DNA of 64,000 nucleotides from Anaerolinea sp. (GCA_029975965.1 JARKOV010000166.1:11465-75464), one strand, 5' to 3'; counted from the first letter of the stretch, positions 9,683-21,351 are shown. Made by a program: numbers and translations. Notes: generated by a model from the sequence alone, not told the origin.

Positions 9683-11122
9683 TCACACACCTGCCTGAGT
9701 TTTCGCCGGGCGAGGCTCTTTGACCCAAAGCAGGGGTATGTTGGAGAGCAAGAACAACAAGCCGTAAATCGACATCAGCAGCACATAGCTGAGCTGGTCG
9801 GCGATGGGGCCGCCGATATATGCGCCAACCGCTCCCGCGCCGGCTCCGGCCAGGTTCGAGAGGCCCAGAAACGCCCCGGCCCGCTCGCGCGGCACCAGCT
9901 CGGTGCCCAGCGCCCAGCTCGCCGAATAGAACAGCCCCACGCCCGCGCCAATCACGCACCCGCCCACGTAAATCAAGGTCATATCCCCCGCCAGCACCAC
10001 CACCAGTGTGCCCAATGCGCCGAGCAGCCCGCTGACCGCGATGAGCAATTTCTTGCCCACCTTATCCGCCAGCCAGCCGCTGGGCACCGCCGCGAACAGG
10101 TTGAACACCCCCACGACCAGGATGATGTTGGCCGCCGGCCCGGCGGATTTTTCGCCCTTCAGGGCGGGGAATTTCTCCTGCAAAAAGTACAGCATGAAAC
10201 CGGCCAGGTTGGTCGAGGCCACCAGCGAGGCCAGGCGGTTGACCACCCACCAGGTATAGGACCAGTTCGAACCGGCTTCCGGTCCCATGCCGGCCCGCAT
10301 GCCGAGCGGCACGCCAACCACCACCGCCACCGCCATCCCGGCCAGGCCGGCGGCGCCCGCCAATAGATATTTACCGGGCGCGGCCAGGCTGGCTGCCAGC
10401 GGCAGCACCGCCTTCACCGCCGCGCCGGTGCCCAGGATCACCGCGGCAAAAAGCCCGGTCATCACGGTCAGGCGCACCAGCGGCTTCCAGGAAATCGGCT
10501 TGTCTTCCCCGGCGAAGGCTTCTTCCTTGACCAGCAGGGTGATGCCCATGCAGATCACCATGATCACCACCAGCACCACCAGCGAGGGCATCATCTGGCC
10601 CTTCGAGATCATCTCCCCGATCACCAGCGAGACAAAGACGAGCGGCAGCGGCAGCTCGAGCAGCGCCTTGATCCCCGAAGCCAGCCCGCGCTTGCTCTCC
10701 GGCACCAGGTCGGGGATGAAGCCGAGCGTGGCGGCGTTGGAGATGTTCGAGGTGATCATCGAGAGGATGTAGAGCAGCAGGAGCAGCCAGAAGCCGGTCG
10801 CCCCTTCCAGCCCGGCCAGCAGCCCCATGGCGAGGATGACCACCACCTCCGACAGCGTGCCGATCACCACGTAGATGCGCCTGCGCCCCCAGCGCGTGCG
10901 GGTGCGGTCGGAGATGATGCCAAAAAAGGCCTGCGCCAGCAGCCCGGCCATCAAAGCCCACAGCCGGATGGTGCCGTAGGTGGCGCCCTTGACATCCTCG
11001 CCCATGAACTGCTGGATCAGCAACGGCACCACCAGCGGCCCGAGTGTCTGGGAGCGCGCGGTCAGGGCGAAATAATTGATGTTGATGGTGATGTAGTCGT
11101 ACCATTTCAAGGGGCGCTGCAT
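9683..11122 (-). CDS. MFS/GPH-type sugar symporter
   Basis: Polytopic inner-membrane transporter of 479 residues with about twelve membrane segments, of the glycoside-pentoside-hexuronide/SLC45-like type. The cytoplasmic loop SDRTRTRWGRRR after the second helices is the classical MFS motif A region. It is divergent from the GH43 beta-xylosidase locus across a 197-nt spacer, so import of xylosides or arabinoxylo-oligosaccharides is a reasonable guess. ATG 11122 is preceded by GAGGAGG; the longer ORF start was rejected for lack of a ribosome binding site and because the extension is not hydrophobic. Confidence 0.85.
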   Translation of the reverse strand: MQRPLKWYDYITININYFALTARSQTLGPLVVPLLIQQFMGEDVKGATYGTIRLWALMAGLLAQAFFGIISDRTRTRWGRRRIYVVIGTLSEVVVILAMGLLAGLEGATGFWLLLLLYILSMITSNISNAATLGFIPDLVPESKRGLASGIKALLELPLPLVFVSLVIGEMISKGQMMPSLVVLVVIMVICMGITLLVKEEAFAGEDKPISWKPLVRLTVMTGLFAAVILGTGAAVKAVLPLAASLAAPGKYLLAGAAGLAGMAVAVVVGVPLGMRAGMGPEAGSNWSYTWWVVNRLASLVASTNLAGFMLYFLQEKFPALKGEKSAGPAANIILVVGVFNLFAAVPSGWLADKVGKKLLIAVSGLLGALGTLVVVLAGDMTLIYVGGCVIGAGVGLFYSASWALGTELVPRERAGAFLGLSNLAGAGAGAVGAYIGGPIADQLSYVLLMSIYGLLFLLSNIPLLWVKEPRPAKTQAGV

Positions 11123-11319
11123 GAGAACCTCCTCACCTGACCATCTGCATGACAATCCGCGTGCTGTTGATTGGTTAACCCCGCCGGCGCGCAGGGGTGC
11201 GCCCCCGGATTGGCCCGCCAGGATCTGGCATCCCCGATCAAGGATTTGTGTCACAATTATAGGTGAAAACGGCCGGGCGCAGCCCTGCCGCAGCCTGATG
11301 AATTCGCTGTGAGGTTCCA

Positions 11320-12870
11320 ATGCGCATTGAAAACCCGATCATCCGCGGCACCAACCCCGACCCGAGCGTCTGCCGCGTGGGCGGCGATTATTATCTCGTC
11401 ACCAGCACCTTCGAATACTTTCCCGGCGTGCCGGTCTACCACAGCACCGACCTGGTCAACTGGCGCCAGGTCGGTCACGCCCTCACCCGCCGCTCCCAAC
11501 TCGACTTCGACGCCCGCCGCGCCGAGATGTTGGAGTGGTACGAGCGCATGAACGTGCCCAGCGCTTTCGGCATTTACGCGCCGGTGATCCGCCACCACAA
11601 CGGCCTGTTTTACATGATCACCACCCACGTGGGCGGTCGCGGCAATTTCTACGTCACCGCCAGCGACCCGGCCGGGCCGTGGTCCGACCCGGTGTGGCTC
11701 GACCCGCACGTCTTCGACCCGTCGCTGTTCTTCGACGACGACGGCAAGGTCTACTACACCCGGCGAGGCGAGCGAGGCGTCGTCCAGGCCGAGCTGGACC
11801 TGGCGGCGGGCAGGCTGATGGGGGAGCCGCGCAGGATCGTCGAGAAATTCATCTGCAACGACATCGAAGGCCCGCACCTCTACAAAATCCGTGGCTGGTA
11901 TTACCTGATGGCTGCCGAGGGTGGCTCGCGCTTCGGTCACTGCGAGGTGATCGGTCGCTCGGAGAGTCCCTGGGGACCTTTCGAGCCCTGCCCGCACAAC
12001 CCCGTCCTGAGCATGCGCCACCTCGGGCACACCGCCGTCCGCGACACGGGCCACGCCGAGCTGGTGGAAGACGCCGCGGGCAACTGGTGGGTCTTCTGCC
12101 TGGGCACCCGCCACCGCCATTACAACAGCGCCAGCATCCTCGGCCGCGAGACCTTTTTGGCGCCTTTGGAATGGAGCGCCGACGGCTGGCCGGTGGTCAA
12201 CCAGGACGGCACCGTCCCGGAGCATTTCGAGACCAGCCGGCTGCCCGCCCAGGCAGCCCGCGCCACCTGGCGGGACGACTTCGACCAGGGGGCACTCGAC
12301 CTGGCCTGGAAACACATCCACAACCCCATCGAACAGCTTTACTCGCTCAACGATCGCCCTGGCTGGCTGCGCCTGGCAGGCAGCCCCGACAACCTGGACG
12401 GAACCGGCGCGCCAACCTTTATCGGGAGGCGACAGGAAGATTTCGAGATGACCTTCGCCTGCCGCCTCGATTTCTAGCCCGGTGACGACCACGAAGAGGC
12501 CGGGCTGGCGGTCTACACCAACAACCACCATCATTACCAGCTTGCGGTCACCCGCCGCGGCGGGCGGCGCGTGGCGCTCCTGCGCCGGCGCGCTGGCGAC
12601 CTTGTCGCGGAGGGACAGGCGCTGCCGCTGGCCCCAGGCAACCTGCGCCTGAGCGTGGTGTGCGACGGCAACCGCTACGCCTTTTCCATCGCCACCGAAG
12701 GCCAGGCGGAGCAAGCGGCCGGCAGCGGGCTGGCGCGCCTGCTGGCCCCCGAGGTGGCCGATAACGTCTCGGTGTGGACGGGCGTGCACCTGGGCCTATA
12801 CGCGAGCCGCAACGGGCGAGCCGGCGCCGCCCCCGCCTACGTTGACTGGGCCGAGTACCGCCACGGTTAA
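11320..12870 (+). pseudogene. GH43 beta-xylosidase interrupted by a single in-frame TAG
   Basis: One continuous reading frame of 516 codons encodes a GH43 beta-xylosidase/arabinofuranosidase, broken only by TAG at 12475-12477 (codon 386). The five-bladed catalytic domain is complete: base D14 in NPDPS, pKa modulator D133 in FDPS and acid E183 in DIEGPHL. The stop falls in the C-terminal beta-sandwich (RLDF-stop-PGDDHEEAGL), and the downstream 131 codons keep family-like sequence (EEAGLAVY, YVDWAEYRHG) in the same frame. It could be a recent nonsense mutation, a readthrough codon or a sequencing error. The truncated 385-residue product would lack most of the C-terminal domain that completes the family's active-site pocket. 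The original codon may have been CAG, GAG or AAG. Confidence 0.85.
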
Positions 12871-12873
12871 CGA

Positions 12874-12905
12874 GGAAGGGCGAGGCAGAACCGCCTCGCC
12901 CTTCC
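12874..12905. terminator. Bidirectional terminator hairpin, GH43 / kinase
   Basis: A perfect 13-bp stem (arms 12874-12886 and 12893-12905, loop AGAACC) fills the 39-nt gap between two convergent genes. Confidence 0.75.
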
Positions 12906-12909
12906 ATGT

Positions 12910-14394
12910 TTAAGCCGCTTGAGCCTTAAGGCGCCGGTAGCGCTCATAGGCCTCGTCCCACGCCGCGCGCTCGCCCGGCGAGAACTCGCTCACCTCGAAC
13001 GAGGCGCGCACCAGGGCGCGACCTTCGGCCAGCGAGCCGAGGTGCCCCAACGCGATCATCTGGGCCAGCGTGTTGCCGATGGCGGTGGCTTCCACCGGCC
13101 CGGCCAGCACCCGGCAGCCGGTGGCGTCCGCGGTGAACTGGTTGAGCAGCCGGTTGCGCGAGCCGCCCCCAATGATGTGAATCACCGGGTATCTTCGCCC
13201 GTTGAGCAGCTCCAGCTTCTCCGCCACCCAGCGATATTCCAGCGCCAGGCTTTCCAGCACGCAGCGCGCCACCTCGCCGTAGGTCTGCGGAACGGGCTGG
13301 CCCTGTTCGGCGCAAAATCCGCGGATGCGCTCGGCCATGGCTCCCGGCGGGAAAAAACGCGGGTCGGAAGGCACGATCAACGAACGCAGCGGCGGCGCAC
13401 CTCGCGCCAGCTCGGTCAATTCATCATAGGAGAAATTTGCGCCGGCGCGCGCCCACTCGCGGCGGCACTCCTGCAGGGGGAACATGCCCATGATGTTCTT
13501 TAAAAAGCGGAAGGTGTGGTTCAATCCGCCTTCGTTGGTGAAATCCTCCGCCAGGGTCTGCTCGTTGACCAGCGCCGATGGGTTCTCGACGCCCATCAAG
13601 GACCAGGTGCCCGAGCTGATGTAGATGAAATCCCTGCCCTCCGCCGGGACAGCCGCCACCGCCGAGGCGGTGTCGTGGCTGCCCACCGCCACCACCGGCA
13701 GCGGCCTGCACCCGGCCTCCTCGGCGACCGGTCTGCGCAGGTCGCCCAACACCGTGCAGGGGCGCGTGACCGGCTGGAACAGGCCGGCCGGGATGCCCAG
13801 GCGCTCCAGCAAGGCAGTCGCCCAGGCCTCCTTGCGCGTGTCGAAGCACTGCGTGGTGGTCGCGTTGGTGAATTCGTTGGTCTTCACCCCGCTCAACCAG
13901 AAATTGAACAGGTCCGGCATGGTCAGCAGCGCTTTCGCCGCGCGCAGCGCCGGCGACCCGGCCTTCACCATCGCAAGAAGCTGGAAAAGCGTGTTGAGCT
14001 GTAAAAACTGGATGCCGGTCTGGGCGTAGATCTCAGCGCGCGGAACGAGCTGAAAGGCCTCCTCAACCATGCCGTTGGTGCGCTGATCACGGTAGTGGTA
14101 GGGGTTGCCCAGCAGCGTATCGTCCGCCGCCAGCAAGCCAAAATCCACCCCCCAGGTGTCCACGCCCAGGCTGGCCAGCTCCCCGCCGCCCCAGGCCACC
14201 GACCTGGCCAGCGCGCCCTGCATCTCGCTCCAGAAGCGCAGCACGTCCCAATGCAGGCTGTCGAGCACGCGCACCGGCCCGGTGGGGAAACGATGCAATT
14301 CCTCCAGGGCAAGCTTCCCGCCGGAGAAACCGGCCCCCATGGCGCGCCCGCTCTCCGCGCCGAGATCAAAGGCAAGATAGCGAACGATAGCCAT
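12910..14394 (-). CDS. rhaB: FGGY sugar kinase of the rhamnulokinase (RhaB) family
   Basis: Phosphorylates a ketohexose such as L-rhamnulose, giving the 1-phosphate for aldol cleavage; 494 residues, full length. Family markers are DLGAESGR (residues 10-17), GVDTWGVDFGLL, the YRDQRT substrate loop, ISSGTWSLMG and the C-terminal ATP-site IIGGGSRN. It lies 86 nt downstream of an L-fucose isomerase on the same strand and no rhamnose isomerase is in view, so in vivo it may act on L-fuculose instead. No aldolase gene is present nearby. ATG 14394 was chosen because residues 1-9 lead straight into the phosphate-1 loop. Confidence 0.88.
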   Translation of the reverse strand: MAIVRYLAFDLGAESGRAMGAGFSGGKLALEELHRFPTGPVRVLDSLHWDVLRFWSEMQGALARSVAWGGGELASLGVDTWGVDFGLLAADDTLLGNPYHYRDQRTNGMVEEAFQLVPRAEIYAQTGIQFLQLNTLFQLLAMVKAGSPALRAAKALLTMPDLFNFWLSGVKTNEFTNATTTQCFDTRKEAWATALLERLGIPAGLFQPVTRPCTVLGDLRRPVAEEAGCRPLPVVAVGSHDTASAVAAVPAEGRDFIYISSGTWSLMGVENPSALVNEQTLAEDFTNEGGLNHTFRFLKNIMGMFPLQECRREWARAGANFSYDELTELARGAPPLRSLIVPSDPRFFPPGAMAERIRGFCAEQGQPVPQTYGEVARCVLESLALEYRWVAEKLELLNGRRYPVIHIIGGGSRNRLLNQFTADATGCRVLAGPVEATAIGNTLAQMIALGHLGSLAEGRALVRASFEVSEFSPGERAAWDEAYERYRRLKAQAA

Positions 14395-14480
14395 TCCACC
14401 TCCAGGCTCTGTTTGGGCGCATCATTTTATTCCAGCATCCACCGGCCGGCGGATGACCGGCCAGGCGATTCGACCGCCGC

Positions 14481-16277
<1,797 letters not shown>

Positions 16278-16630
16278 CCTCAACCTCCTAAGTGACCAGT
16301 CAGACTGATTTTGATGGGTTATTTGGGGGACTTCGCCCCCAAATAACCCATCAATATTCATTGGATAAAGTACAAAGGAATGATCGATTGATTTAAAGTT
16401 CAATGTCAAACTGGGGGAGTACAGCGATCGGGGCTGGCGCTCCCTGGCACTTGCGCCCGGAGCAAGTGAGAGCCTCGTTAGAGACAGTAAATCGTGAAAT
16501 TCCAACGAGATGCTTCGCTTCGCTCAGCAGGACACAATAGCGGATGTTAAATTCCGGTTGACGAATCGCTACGTTTCCGATCCAGAGGCGATTTCCCATC
16601 ATTCTACAATGAAAACCGGATCCGTCGTTT
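16278..16630. other. 353-nt intergenic region upstream of fucI
   Basis: Contains the 19-bp perfect inverted repeat at 16311-16354 and an AT-rich stretch. On the minus strand a TTGACA occurs near 16406-16411, but no matching -10 box is obvious. Around 16500-16545 there is a low-complexity GCTTCGCTTCGCTCAGCAGGACA-type segment that looks like a decayed intergenic repeat. No coding frame is supported. Confidence 0.55.
16311..16354. repeat. Perfect 19-bp inverted repeat with ACTTCG loop
   Basis: Arms 16311-16329 and 16336-16354 are exactly complementary, with the loop ACTTCG. The tip GGGGG-ACTTCG-CCCCC resembles those of other window hairpins while the stem sequence differs. It lies in the fucI leader. 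Confidence 0.85.
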
Positions 16631-17143
16631 TCACTCGAAGGCCCCCTTGCCCCCTTCGGTGCGAAACACCTGCAGCAACCCGCGCCACTCGTCGTTGTTC
16701 ATGCGCATTTCCTCGTAGTTGCCGCGCGTGTAGGTCTCGATCACCTTGTGCCAGAAGGCCTGGGCCGGGAGGTTGCTCTCTTCTTCCGCCACCCGCCAGC
16801 GCCCGGGGAACTGGTCGAACAAACGGGTCGCCGCCTCGCGACCAACCCCCCTGCGACGATATTTGCGCAGCACGAAGAACTCGGCAATCGAGTGCGTCGG
16901 GCTGGAGTAACCCTCGTGCAGCTCGCGAACCAGCGCGAAGCCGGCCAGCTTGCCATCCACGCGGATGAAGAACGCATGCCGCCCCGGTTCGGTCCAATAG
17001 TGGTCCAAATAGCGGTAACCGTACAGGCCATGCTCGTCGACGTCTGAATTTTCGTATTCGCTGAAATCGTACTGGTACAGTTCGAACAAATTGCGCAAAA
17101 CAGGCTTATCATCGTATCCAACTGCTTGCAGCTCAATTTCCAT
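16631..17143 (-). CDS. GNAT-family N-acetyltransferase
   Basis: Acetyl-CoA-dependent acetyltransferase of 170 residues, substrate unknown. The acetyl-CoA binding motif A is seen as FFVLRKYRRRGVGREAATRLFDQ, followed by the NLPAQAFWHKVIETYTRG motif B region. Start ATG 17143 (MEIELQ) has AAAAGGA upstream; the longer ORF adds 17 unconvincing residues. Divergent from the secreted propeller gene across 96 nt. Confidence 0.82.
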   Translation of the reverse strand: MEIELQAVGYDDKPVLRNLFELYQYDFSEYENSDVDEHGLYGYRYLDHYWTEPGRHAFFIRVDGKLAGFALVRELHEGYSSPTHSIAEFFVLRKYRRRGVGREAATRLFDQFPGRWRVAEEESNLPAQAFWHKVIETYTRGNYEEMRMNNDEWRGLLQVFRTEGGKGAFE

Positions 17144-17239
17144 GCCGGGTTCCTTTTCTGGGCTGGCTCGGTCAAACTGGTACAGTATTTGCATTGTTCG
17201 TTTTCTATCTTATTTTACTATCGAGTGAGATCCAACCCC

Positions 17240-19330
17240 ATGCGAAAAACCCTGCCCCTGCTCACCCTGCTCCTGTCTTTCGCGCTGCTCCCCGGGTCGA
17301 TCGCCGTCTCGCGCGCCCAGGCTCCCGGCCCTTACCTCACCTATTTCCCGATCGTCGCCCGCACCGAGCCGCCGGTCTGGATTGGTCCCTACGGCGGGCA
17401 CGTGGTGGTGGTCGCGCCCTCCCCGACCAACCCCGCGGTGATCTATGCCGGAACGTGGGGGGCGGGGGTGTACCGGAGCGAAGATGCCGGGGTCACCTGG
17501 TACCCGGCGCGCGGGGGGCTGTGGAACCTGCGCATCAATGCGATGGCGGTCAACCCGCAAAATGGGCTGGTCGTCTACGCCGGCACCTACGGCGACGGCG
17601 TGTTTAAGTCCACCGATGGGGGGCTGAGCTGGGTGCGCGCCAGCAACGGCATGCAGGCCGGCGCGGTGGTCTACACCATCGCCGTCGACCCGGAGAACCC
17701 CAACCGCCTTTACGCCGGCACGCGCGCCCTGGGCAAAGAAGGCCCTCCCTGGAGTGGCATCGTCTACAAGAGCAGCGACGGCGGCGCGAGCTGGAAAGCC
17801 GTGCTGCAGAACATCGCCGGGGTCGACCAGCAGGACTGGGTGTACTCGATCGCGGTCCTGCCGCGCGACCCCAACCTGGTGCTGGCGGCTGCCCACGAAT
17901 ACGGCGTGTACCGCAGTTGGGACTACGGCGAAAGCTGGGCCGCCGCCAACAACGGCGTCACCGACGGCTCCGGGCGCGCCGTGGCCTTCGACCCACGCTA
18001 CCGCAACCCCAGCACCGCCTACCTGGGGGTCTGGCATCGCTCCGGGCTGTTCAAAACGACCAGCGACGGCGACAACTGGGAATTGATCACCGACGGGATC
18101 ATCGACAGCAAAATCTACAGCATGGGGCTGGTGGTGGACCGGCTCAGCCCCAACCGGCTGTTCGCCGCCACCTTCGGCAACGGCGTGCTGCGCTCGACCA
18201 ACAGCGGCGCGAGCTGGACCTCGGTTGGCTTCGCCCCCGACTGGGTCTACAGCGTGGCGGTCAACTCCGGCAGCAGCAGCATCGTCTATGCCGGGCTGGT
18301 CAACAACGGGCTGTACCGCAGCACCAACGGCGGCGACAACTGGTCGCCAAGCTATTACGGCATCTCTGTCGTGCCGGTATCCTCGCTGGTCGCCATCCCC
18401 GGCGACCCCGCCAGCCTGTACGCCGGCACGACCAGTGTGCTGCGCACCACCAACCTGGGCGCTTCCTGGTCGACCGTCGGCAGCGGCCTGCCCACCGACA
18501 CGGTCAACGAGCTGCTCCAGCACCCCGCCAACCCGCGGCTGCTCTACGCTCTGACCAACAGCAAAGGGCTGTACCGCATCGACCTCTCCACCTCGACGGG
18601 CTGGACGAAGCTGACCGAAGCGCCGCCCGCGGCGGAGGTCGCCCCGCACCCGCTGGACCAGGGCAACGCGCTGGAAGAATTGCTGCCCGGCGAAACCGGG
18701 TTGAATATCGCCCCCGCCGCTCTGCCGGGAGGCGCGCTGCTGGACATGGCCTTCGCGCCTTCCAACAGCAACGTGGCTTACCTCGGTTCGGGTGGCAGCG
18801 GGGTCTATCGCAGCGCAGACGGCGGCGCCACCTGGACACCCGCCGGGTTGTCCGGCGCAACCGTGTGGAGCCTGGCGGTCAGCCCGGCAAATCCCAACCG
18901 GGTCTACGCCGCAACGAGCGCCGCAGGATTGGTGAAAGAAAGCCTGGATGGGGGAGCCACCTGGGGGAACACGACCCTGCCCGCCGTGACCCCTTATGCG
19001 CTGGCGTACCTGTCCAACGACCCTGCCACGCTTTTTGCCGGGACGAGCAGCGGGGTGTACAGCCGCACGGGCGACGGCGCGTGGTTGCTGCGTGGATTGA
19101 GCGGCTATACGGTCACCGCGCTCAATTCGCCGTCCAGCCGCCCGGGCTGGATCTTCGCCGGGACGACCGCCGGCGCGTTCTATTCGCCGGATGGCGGGAA
19201 TAGCTGGCTGGCCGGACCGGCCGGTTTGGAATGGCTGGGGATCGAGTCGATCACCGTCGATCCCAACAACTTCCATTTTGTCTACTACGCCACCTCCTCG
19301 AGTGGGGTCTACCGGGTGGATATCCATTGA
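17240..19330 (+). CDS. Secreted Asp-box (BNR) beta-propeller protein
   Basis: Exported protein of 696 residues with an N-terminal signal peptide (MRKTLPLLTLLLSFALLPG, cleavage probably after SRAQA). At least eleven Asp-box motifs (S/T-x-D/N-x-G-x-T/S-W), such as SEDAGVTW, STDGGLSW, SADGGATW and SPDGGNSW, occur at intervals of about 45-65 residues, each after an NPN.VYAGT-type strand. This indicates one large or two stacked beta-propellers like sortilin/VPS10 or GH74 folds. No catalytic residues of GH74 or sialidases could be identified, so a binding role at the cell surface is as likely as an enzyme. Ends in a strong terminator hairpin. Confidence 0.82.
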   Translation: MRKTLPLLTLLLSFALLPGSIAVSRAQAPGPYLTYFPIVARTEPPVWIGPYGGHVVVVAPSPTNPAVIYAGTWGAGVYRSEDAGVTWYPARGGLWNLRINAMAVNPQNGLVVYAGTYGDGVFKSTDGGLSWVRASNGMQAGAVVYTIAVDPENPNRLYAGTRALGKEGPPWSGIVYKSSDGGASWKAVLQNIAGVDQQDWVYSIAVLPRDPNLVLAAAHEYGVYRSWDYGESWAAANNGVTDGSGRAVAFDPRYRNPSTAYLGVWHRSGLFKTTSDGDNWELITDGIIDSKIYSMGLVVDRLSPNRLFAATFGNGVLRSTNSGASWTSVGFAPDWVYSVAVNSGSSSIVYAGLVNNGLYRSTNGGDNWSPSYYGISVVPVSSLVAIPGDPASLYAGTTSVLRTTNLGASWSTVGSGLPTDTVNELLQHPANPRLLYALTNSKGLYRIDLSTSTGWTKLTEAPPAAEVAPHPLDQGNALEELLPGETGLNIAPAALPGGALLDMAFAPSNSNVAYLGSGGSGVYRSADGGATWTPAGLSGATVWSLAVSPANPNRVYAATSAAGLVKESLDGGATWGNTTLPAVTPYALAYLSNDPATLFAGTSSGVYSRTGDGAWLLRGLSGYTVTALNSPSSRPGWIFAGTTAGAFYSPDGGNSWLAGPAGLEWLGIESITVDPNNFHFVYYATSSSGVYRVDIH

Positions 19331-19340
19331 GGATGGGCAG

Positions 19341-19392
19341 CGACTCGGTATGGGCGATGCTGCGGGCGAAGAGCATCGCCCATACCGAGTCG
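19341..19392 (+). terminator. Long hairpin, probable terminator of the propeller gene
   Basis: Perfect 20-bp arms (19341-19360 and 19373-19392) with a 12-nt GC-rich loop begin 10 nt after the stop codon. No T tract follows, so it could instead be an mRNA 3'-end stabiliser or one of the window's hairpin elements. Confidence 0.6.
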
Positions 19393-19566
19393 CCGGCGGG
19401 TAGCCGCACTTGCACCTGCACGAGCAGCAGGAGCGGTGCAGATGCGCGGATACGTATCAGCGTTTACATGAACTTGTCGTCGATGGGCGCCAGGTGACAG
19501 GACGATTACCACTTTTTTTCGACCAGTTTGGTGCGGGACTGGTCAAAAGTGTTTCCATTAAAGCCA

Positions 19567-19749
19567 TTATTCTGTTGCAGGAATCGGGGCAGCCTCTCCA
19601 TCTTTATCTAGCATCGAGAGAAAAATATCGACGATTCGAGGATCAAAATGCTGCCCAGCCTGTTCCTGAAGATAGGCGCGGGCTCTTTCTTTTGACCACT
19701 CCTGCTGAAGTGTGCGAAGATCTTTGGGGGCATTCTTTGAAACAGGCAT
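19567..19749 (-). pseudogene. Remnant of an HD-GYP domain C-terminus
   Basis: A 60-codon frame contains RAYLQEQAGQHFDPRIVDIFL, the last helix-loop of HD-GYP phosphodiesterase domains; compare YRYLVDEKGKQFDPQVVDAFL at the end of the sensor encoded at 54326-56695. The HD, GYP and metal-binding parts are missing, and the first ~20 residues do not match. It is therefore a gene fragment rather than a working enzyme, although a short ORF is still open. Confidence 0.6.
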
Positions 19750-19811
19750 AGAGACTCCGATCGATCAATTCAACAATAGACCTGATGCCCTGGCATAATC
19801 AGCTTACCCTC

Positions 19812-21329
19812 TCATCCAACCGGCTGGATCTCCAGGAGGGTCACGCCGAATGGTTGAACGGCGGTAACCCATTCCAGGTTACCTTCTTGGGTGGCGATAC
19901 GCTCAACTGAAATATCCAGCTCCATCTTGCGTCGCAGTACTTCCAGGTCGGCAGGGAGGATATGCTGCGGCGCACCCATATCTGCCCAGGCATCGTAGAC
20001 GCTGCCATGTTGGCGATCGAAACGGGTGCTTTGCAGGCGAACCTCCGGTCCAATGCCTGACACACTGAGTTTAAATTCGTGTGGTCGCTGAACGGCGAAC
20101 AGGTCGTAGATGTCATTCGGTCTGGCGGCAGCCAGCAAGCGGCTGTCGTTGGCATCGTCACGGTAGTGACAGTAGTTCCACAGCAGGACGACCAGCGTGC
20201 CGTCGTTGCGCCGGGTGACCGCATACCCATCGCCTTCGGCCAGCACTTGATCGCCCAGGCGCGAAAGGAACCAGTAGCCGTGATAAGACGCTTTTTTCAA
20301 CCCCTGGATGTTCACCAGGCCAAAACCGCCGTGGAAAGGCGTATCTCCCTGGCGGCTTTCCTCAAAAATATCGCTGACCACCCAGAAGGACAGGGAATCC
20401 ATCAGGCCGCGGGCGCGCCAGTTGTTATCGACAATGAAGGACGCCATGAAGGCGGTGTCGTGCACGGCATCCCGCGGGCTGGGGCTTGAGCTCCACTCGG
20501 TGTAGTGGCGCTCAAGCTGGGGGAACCCGGACTCGCGCAAAAGCCGGTCGCAACCGCGCGCATCGACCAGCAGCCGGTCAGGTCCATCCCAGGTCATGTA
20601 ACCGCGCCCTTCCAGGTCAACCGGATAGAACGTGGGGTAGGGGTGAGTGGAGAAAAAATCGAGCGGAAGCTTGCGCTCGGCGCAGGCCGCCAGGAATTCC
20701 TTACCCCACGGCGGAACACCGACCGCATCGCCAAAGCCGTGGCTGGCCGGGCCACCGATGCGAAGTTGAGGGTCTATTCGTTTGATCGCGCGAGCGGTAC
20801 GCTCATAGAGCTCCATGTAGGCGGCAAAGTCGGCATCTTTCCAAAAAACATCCAGGCTTGGCTCGTTCCACACCTCGAAATACCAGCGGCGGACCTCATC
20901 CAGCCCGTAACGCTCCACGACGTGGTGGATGAATTGGTCGATCAGCCATTCCCAGCGTTCCCAATCTTTGGGTGGGGTGACATTTCCTTTCCACCAGAAG
21001 ACGGTTTGATCGCCGCTGGCGAGGTCGTAGGGCATGAAACTCAGCTCCACAAATGGCCGGATTCCGATGGAGAGCCAGTGGTCGTAAACCAGGTCGACAT
21101 ACTGCCAGTTGAGGATGGGTTGGCCGTTTTCCTCGTGGTATACCATCATGTCCTCGTGGAACAGGCCGTGCATGCGGATGTATTGAAAAGGCATCTCGCG
21201 CTGGACCATTTCCAGGTGTTTTTGAAAATCGGCTCGCAGAGCTTCAGCAACGCGCCCACCACCGACGCATACCCGCCAATAGGGTGAAACGGGCTGAGCC
21301 TCCTGGTCAATGTTTATCTGAATGAGCAT
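19812..21329 (-). CDS. GH39-family glycosidase (beta-xylosidase-like)
   Basis: Retaining glycoside hydrolase of 505 residues, no signal peptide, cytoplasmic. The acid/base is E156 in FEVWNEPS and the nucleophile is E278 in YTEWSSS, both in the GH39 arrangement, with the beta-sandwich C-terminal part after residue ~400. Known activities are beta-xylosidase and alpha-L-iduronidase; other family members act on arabinosides. It is the last gene of the minus-strand operon starting with the GDP-mannose epimerase, 22 nt after the guanylyltransferase. AAGAGG precedes the ATG. Confidence 0.85.
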   Translation of the reverse strand: MLIQINIDQEAQPVSPYWRVCVGGGRVAEALRADFQKHLEMVQREMPFQYIRMHGLFHEDMMVYHEENGQPILNWQYVDLVYDHWLSIGIRPFVELSFMPYDLASGDQTVFWWKGNVTPPKDWERWEWLIDQFIHHVVERYGLDEVRRWYFEVWNEPSLDVFWKDADFAAYMELYERTARAIKRIDPQLRIGGPASHGFGDAVGVPPWGKEFLAACAERKLPLDFFSTHPYPTFYPVDLEGRGYMTWDGPDRLLVDARGCDRLLRESGFPQLERHYTEWSSSPSPRDAVHDTAFMASFIVDNNWRARGLMDSLSFWVVSDIFEESRQGDTPFHGGFGLVNIQGLKKASYHGYWFLSRLGDQVLAEGDGYAVTRRNDGTLVVLLWNYCHYRDDANDSRLLAAARPNDIYDLFAVQRPHEFKLSVSGIGPEVRLQSTRFDRQHGSVYDAWADMGAPQHILPADLEVLRRKMELDISVERIATQEGNLEWVTAVQPFGVTLLEIQPVG

Positions 21330-21351
21330 TTTGGCCTCTTTTTTTGCAACA

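Larger units (their letters stand above)
19331..19811. other. 481-nt spacer with hairpin and HD-GYP remnant
   Basis: Holds the long hairpin at 19341-19392, a 60-codon HD-GYP remnant at 19567-19749 and about 170 nt in between with no recognisable gene. It marks the left edge of the lower-GC glycan block. Confidence 0.6.

Noticed and set aside
17240..19330. GH74 xyloglucanase or sialidase assignment for the Asp-box protein
   Set aside because: Asp boxes are structural and occur in many propellers; no paired catalytic aspartates or sialidase arginine triad could be identified.
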